DNA of 64,000 nucleotides. Source: Streptantibioticus ferralitis (GTDB lineage Bacteria > Actinomycetota > Actinomycetes > Streptomycetales > Streptomycetaceae). Shown here piece after piece: positions 60,440-64,000 of this stretch (the first letter of the stretch is position 1; each line of letters begins with the position of its first letter). A program made the translations under genes and the position numbers. The notes beneath the pieces are model-generated. The model worked only from the letters and a program-made list of their open reading frames with translations, was not told the DNA's origin and did no database searches. The stretch lies in contig NZ_JARHTQ010000006.1 of assembly GCF_029223525.1 (NCBI RefSeq), forward strand, positions 1-64,000, given 5' to 3'.

Positions 60440-62098
60440 GTGGAGTACAACCTCGCCGACCTCTTCGAATCCATCGTCGACGTGGTGCCGGACCGCGAGG
60501 CGCTGGTGTACGTCGACCACCCCGGTACCGGCGCCGAGCGCCGACTGACGTACGCCGAACTGGACGCGGCCGCCAACCGGATCGCCCACCATCTCGCCTC
60601 GCGCGGCGTCGCTCCGGGGCAGCATGTGGGGCTGCATCTGTACAACTGCGTCGAATACCTGCAGACCGCACTGGCCTGCCTGAAGATGCGCGCCGTGCCG
60701 GTGAATGTCAACTATCGTTATGTGGCCGACGAGTTGGCGTATCTCTACCGGGATGCCGACCTCGTGGCCCTGGTGTACGACGCCGAGTTCGGCGAGCGGG
60801 TGGCGGTGGCCGCGGGTACGGTGGCCGCGCCTACGGGGAGGCTGCGGCACCTGGTACGGGTCGGCGAGCCGACCTCGCCGCCTGCCGGGCTGGCTGGTTC
60901 CGCGCTGCCGGACGTCGTCTCGTATGCGGATGCGGAAGCGTCCGGGTCGCCCGAGCGGGACTTCGGGGCTCGGTCCGGGGACGACCAGATCATCATCTAC
61001 ACCGGCGGGACCACCGGCATGCCCAAGGGCGTGATGTGGCGGGCGGAGGATCTCTTCTTCTCCGGCCTCGGTGGTGGCGCGCCGACCGGCGAACCGGTAC
61101 GCCGGGCGGCGGAGTTGGCCGAGCGGGTGGCGGCGGGCGGTGACGGGCTGGTCTTCTTCCCCACCGCGCCGCTGATGCACGGCACGTCGACGCTCACCGC
61201 GTTCATCGGTTTCTTCTTCGGCCAGAAGGTCGTCATACACCGCAAGTACGTTCCGGAGGAGGTGCTGCGGACCATCGAGCGGGAGCGGGTCACCAGTGTC
61301 TCGCTGGTCGGCGACGCGATGCTGCGGCCGCTGGCCGACGCGCTGGCCGGGCCGTTGAAGGGGACCGACTGCTCTTCGCTGCTGAGCCTGTCCAGCTCCG
61401 GGGCGATCCTGTCGGAGACGGTGCGCGGGCAGTTCCAGGCGCTGGTGCCGAATGTTCTGATCCTCAACAACTTCGGCTCGTCCGAGTCCGGGTTCAACGG
61501 CACCGCCACGGGTGACGCTGGGCCGCGCCGGGGGTTTCGGCTTCGGGTCAACTCCCGTACGACGGTTGTCGATCCGGCCACCCGCCGTCCCGTCGCTCCT
61601 GGCGAGATCGGTCGGCTGGCGCAGCGGGGGCAGGTGCCGCTCGGCTACTACAACGACCCCGCCAAGACCACGGAGACCTTCTTCCGGGATGCGCGGGGTG
61701 AGCGGTGGGTGCTGCTTGGCGACGTCGCCACGGTGGACGAGGAGGGCGTTGTGACGGTGTTGGGGCGGGGGTCGCAGTGCATCAACACTGGCGGGGAGAA
61801 GGTGTTTCCGGAGGAGGTCGAGGAGGCGCTCAAGTCCCATCCGGGGGTGTATGACGTTCTCGTGGCGGGGGTTCCCGATCCTCGGTGGGGGAATCGGGTG
61901 GCCGCGGTGGTCCAACCCTGCGTCGGGGTTGCGGACTTGACGCTCGTCGAGTTGCAGGAGCACTGTCGGGAGCGGCTTGCGGGGTACAAGATCCCGCGGG
62001 CGCTCGTGCTTACCTCGGAGATCCGGCGGTCTCCGAGTGGGAAGGCGGATTATCGCTGGGCTCGCTCTGTTGTGGCGGCGGCGGTCCGTCTGGGCTGA
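60440..62098 (+). CDS. Acyl-CoA synthetase (FadD, FadD19-like)
   Basis: 552 aa from GTG with AGGAGG 5-8 bases upstream. ANL fold: IIIYTGGTTGMPKGVMWR (P-loop), TAPLMHGTSTLTAFIGFFFG, NNFGSSESGFNG, GRGSQCINTGGEKVFPEEVE (hinge), RSPSGKADYRWAR (catalytic Lys). The middle and hinge patterns resemble FadD19, which activates branched sterol side chains; that is inferred. Divergent from the crotonase/DUF35/thiolase unit and probably part of the same route. Confidence 0.9.
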   Translation: MEYNLADLFESIVDVVPDREALVYVDHPGTGAERRLTYAELDAAANRIAHHLASRGVAPGQHVGLHLYNCVEYLQTALACLKMRAVPVNVNYRYVADELAYLYRDADLVALVYDAEFGERVAVAAGTVAAPTGRLRHLVRVGEPTSPPAGLAGSALPDVVSYADAEASGSPERDFGARSGDDQIIIYTGGTTGMPKGVMWRAEDLFFSGLGGGAPTGEPVRRAAELAERVAAGGDGLVFFPTAPLMHGTSTLTAFIGFFFGQKVVIHRKYVPEEVLRTIERERVTSVSLVGDAMLRPLADALAGPLKGTDCSSLLSLSSSGAILSETVRGQFQALVPNVLILNNFGSSESGFNGTATGDAGPRRGFRLRVNSRTTVVDPATRRPVAPGEIGRLAQRGQVPLGYYNDPAKTTETFFRDARGERWVLLGDVATVDEEGVVTVLGRGSQCINTGGEKVFPEEVEEALKSHPGVYDVLVAGVPDPRWGNRVAAVVQPCVGVADLTLVELQEHCRERLAGYKIPRALVLTSEIRRSPSGKADYRWARSVVAAAVRLG

Positions 62099-62558
62099 CG
62101 TTCAGGAAATTTCCCGCCCTCCCCCCGTTGCCGGGATCGTGATGGGTGCCGTTGCGCGCTGTTGGTTCGTGGGGCGGGGTCGCGGGCCGGTGGCCATCAC
62201 GATTCGCAGGGGGTGCGATTCTTTTTGGTCCTCTTCTCCTTCGGGGTTCGCATCCCACCCACTCAGCCGCGAGCGCAGGAACTCACGGAAGGGGGTGGGC
62301 CGGGGTGTCCCCGCAGCGACCCCAGGAAGCACCGCAACTGTGCGGTGATAGCCGGAGTGAGGAGACACCCCGGACCGCCCCCGACCCCACAGCAGCCCCG
62401 CGCAACGGCAAGATGCGGGCACCGGCAACGGGTCGGAGGGAGGGAAATCTCCGTACCCGGAACCGCCAAGCGCGAGCGGAACCGCAACCGGGCCGGAGGC
62501 CGCCCCGCGCAACGGCAAGATGCGGGCACCGCCAACGGGGGGAGCGGGGGAAAATTCC
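62099..62558. repeat. Repeat-rich intergenic region with nested hairpin
   Basis: No gene. Direct copies at 62398-62465 and 62506-62571 share GCGCAACGGCAAGATGCGGG and a downstream CAACGGG...GGAAA...TACCCGGAACCG; an inverted, shorter copy lies at 62103-62159. Between them is the nested stem-loop at 62291-62382. The last copy runs into the end of the next gene. Confidence 0.75.
62291..62382. ncRNA. Candidate structured RNA or nested stem-loop
   Basis: Outer stem: 62291-62309 (ends CCGGGGTGTC) with 62364-62382 (begins GACACCCCGG), 19 bp with one wobble and one mismatch. Inner hairpin: CACCGCA (62330-62336) with TGCGGTG (62341-62347), loop ACTG. It may be an RNA element or simply the core of the repeat unit; expression unknown. 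Confidence 0.4.
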
Positions 62559-64000
62559 TTACCCGGAACCGTTGGGGCGCAGGCGCCGTTTGTAGAGTTT
62601 GCCGTTGGGGTCTCGCGGCATCTCCGCGATGAATTCGACAGACCTGGGACACTTGTACCGCGCCAACACCCGCCCGCAGTGCGCCAAAATATCCGTGGCC
62701 AGCGCCGCGTCACCCCGCAGGCCGGGAGCGGGCTCTATGAATGCCTTGACCTCTTCTCCCCAGTCGTCGTGCGGCACGCCGATGACTGCCGCGTCCGCCA
62801 CGGCGGGGTGCTTGAGGAGTGCTGCCTCCACCTCGGCCGGATAGATGTTGACCCCGCCGGAAATGATGAGGTCGATCTTGCGATCGCGTAGGTAGAGATA
62901 GCCGTCCTCGTCGAGGTAGCCGAGGTCGCCCACCGTGAAGTAGTCGCCGATGCGGTTCTTTCGGGTCTTCGTCTCGTCCTTGTGGTATCGGAAGCCCCCT
63001 GCGGTCATCGACATGTACACCGTGCCCAACTCCCCAGGCGGCAGCCGATTCCCCTCGTCGTCGAAGATGGCGATCTCGCTGATCGGCCAGGCCCTGCCGA
63101 CGGTGCCGGGTTTCTTCAGCCAGTCGGCGGCGGGAGCGAAGGTCCCACCGCCCTCGCTGGCGGCGTAGTACTCCTCGACGCACGGCCCCCACCATTCCAG
63201 CATCGCCCGCTTGATGTGCTCGGGGCAGGGCGCGGCGCCGTGGATGGCGTGCCGCATCGACGACACGTCATACCGCTGCCTGACCTCGCCGGGCAGTGCC
63301 AGGAGGCGGTGGAACTGCGTCGGGACCATGTGGGTGTGCGTGCATGCGTACTCGTCGATCAGCCGCAGCATTTCCTCGGGCATCCACTTGTCCATGAGGA
63401 CCACCGGGTGGCCGATGTGCAGTGCGGCGGCGGCGAATTGGAGTACTGCCGTGTGGTACAGGGGCGAGCACACCAGATGCACGTTGCCATCGAACGGCTT
63501 GATGCCGAAGAACCCGAGGAAGCCGCCGAGATGGGTCTCCTCCGGGGGTTTTCCGGAGAGCGGGCGGCGGATGCCGCGTGGCTTTCCGGTGGTTCCCGAG
63601 GTGTAGTTCATGACGACGCCGGAGGTCCGGTCCTGCGGCGGGTTCGTCGGCTGGCCGTCGAACAGTGCGGTGTAGGGCCGGAAGCCCGGTGCGCTGCCGA
63701 CCGCGAAGCGGTGGTCCGCCGGGAGCGCGGCCTCGTCGGCGGCGGCCTGCGCCTGCGGCGCGTACCGCTCGTGCGCGATCAGCGCCTTGGCGCCGGAGTC
63801 GGAGACGATCCACGCGATCTCCGGGCCGACCAGATGGTGGTTGACCGGTACCAGATAGAAACCGGCCTGGGCGGCGGCGAGATAGGCGGTGAAGAACTCA
63901 ACGCCGTTGGGCAGTACGACGGCGAAGGCGTCGCCGGGGCCGAGGCCCGCGGCCCGTAGGCCGTGGACGAGCTGGTTGGCGGTGGCGTGCAGCCGCGCCG
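62559..64000 (-). CDS. Acyl-CoA synthetase, N terminus beyond the window
   Basis: Partial gene, at least 480 codons, frame open to the right edge (last full codon begins 63998). Text at the edge: ARLHATANQLVHGLRAAGLG, then NGVEFFTAYLAAAQAGFYLV; P-loop MNYTSGTTGKPRG, CSPLYHTAVLQFAAAAL, hinge DRKIDLIISGGVNIYPAEVE, and PRDPNGKLYKRRL (catalytic Lys) near the C terminus. Family of FadD-type ligases used in fatty-acid and steroid catabolism. Its final codons lie inside the intergenic repeat, so the natural C terminus may have been replaced. Confidence 0.9.
   Translation of the reverse strand, partial: ARLHATANQLVHGLRAAGLGPGDAFAVVLPNGVEFFTAYLAAAQAGFYLVPVNHHLVGPEIAWIVSDSGAKALIAHERYAPQAQAAADEAALPADHRFAVGSAPGFRPYTALFDGQPTNPPQDRTSGVVMNYTSGTTGKPRGIRRPLSGKPPEETHLGGFLGFFGIKPFDGNVHLVCSPLYHTAVLQFAAAALHIGHPVVLMDKWMPEEMLRLIDEYACTHTHMVPTQFHRLLALPGEVRQRYDVSSMRHAIHGAAPCPEHIKRAMLEWWGPCVEEYYAASEGGGTFAPAADWLKKPGTVGRAWPISEIAIFDDEGNRLPPGELGTVYMSMTAGGFRYHKDETKTRKNRIGDYFTVGDLGYLDEDGYLYLRDRKIDLIISGGVNIYPAEVEAALLKHPAVADAAVIGVPHDDWGEEVKAFIEPAPGLRGDAALATDILAHCGRVLARYKCPRSVEFIAEMPRDPNGKLYKRRLRPNGSG

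Noticed and set aside
1-64000. tRNA genes
   Set aside because: I looked for T-loop and anticodon-arm patterns on both strands and found no convincing cloverleaf; a dedicated scan could not be run.

Overview
This 64-kb window is from a Streptomyces or very close relative. Reasons: GC above about 70%, GC-rich third codon positions, a DasR-type dre site in front of crr-ptsI, a conservon (cvn) signalling operon, an actinobacterial-type IHF, a DUF397 protein, an NsdA-like regulator, several apparently leaderless starts and a TTA codon in one metabolic gene. All names come from reading motifs in the sequence; no database search was run.

Left (1-13.4 kb): the edge looks like the leader and promoters of an rRNA operon running leftward out of the window. 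Next come crr-ptsI (PTS), a conserved unknown, acetoacetyl-CoA synthetase, a GH31 glucosidase, a VanX-like dipeptidase, a DUF35/thiolase pair, and an EAL-CBS-GGDEF protein that converges on a CvnD GTPase.

Accessory hot spot (about 14.5-24.3 kb): a patchwork of a DUF3592 gene, a doubly frameshifted GNAT gene, a small operon of serine recombinase plus IHF paralogue, decayed gene scraps, an alpha/beta hydrolase, an IS110 scrap, a MerR regulator with its own spaced promoter, an ABC-exporter tail and a broken Tn3 transposase. To its right lie cvnA, cvnB and cvnC, so the cvnD-like gene is separated from cvnABC by this patchwork.

Centre (28-46.9 kb): a three-gene SMC-like complex (kleisin, kite, SMC; MksBEF/JetABC-like, no nuclease partner seen). 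Then a compact pyroglutamate unit: Pcp peptidase with DUF969/DUF979 membrane proteins on one strand, and a FadR-type regulator with PxpABC 5-oxoprolinase on the other. A GDSL esterase with two GT4 glycosyltransferases and a HEAT-repeat protein follow.

Right (47-64 kb): a PAS-SpoIIE phosphatase, an NsdA-like regulator divergent from an APH-fold kinase, a secreted transglycosylase/amidase, several scraps (phospholipase C tail, HelD tail), an orphan DUF397 gene, and an acyl-CoA cluster (two thiolase-fold proteins, tandem DUF35, crotonase, two acyl-CoA ligases, the last cut by the window end) that resembles branched or steroid side-chain degradation.

Intergenic regions hold several undescribed-looking repeats: a five-copy dispersed element (28.6-28.9 and 45.3-45.4 kb), a repeat set with a nested hairpin (62.1-62.57 kb), and long hairpins at 20.1 and 55.25 kb.
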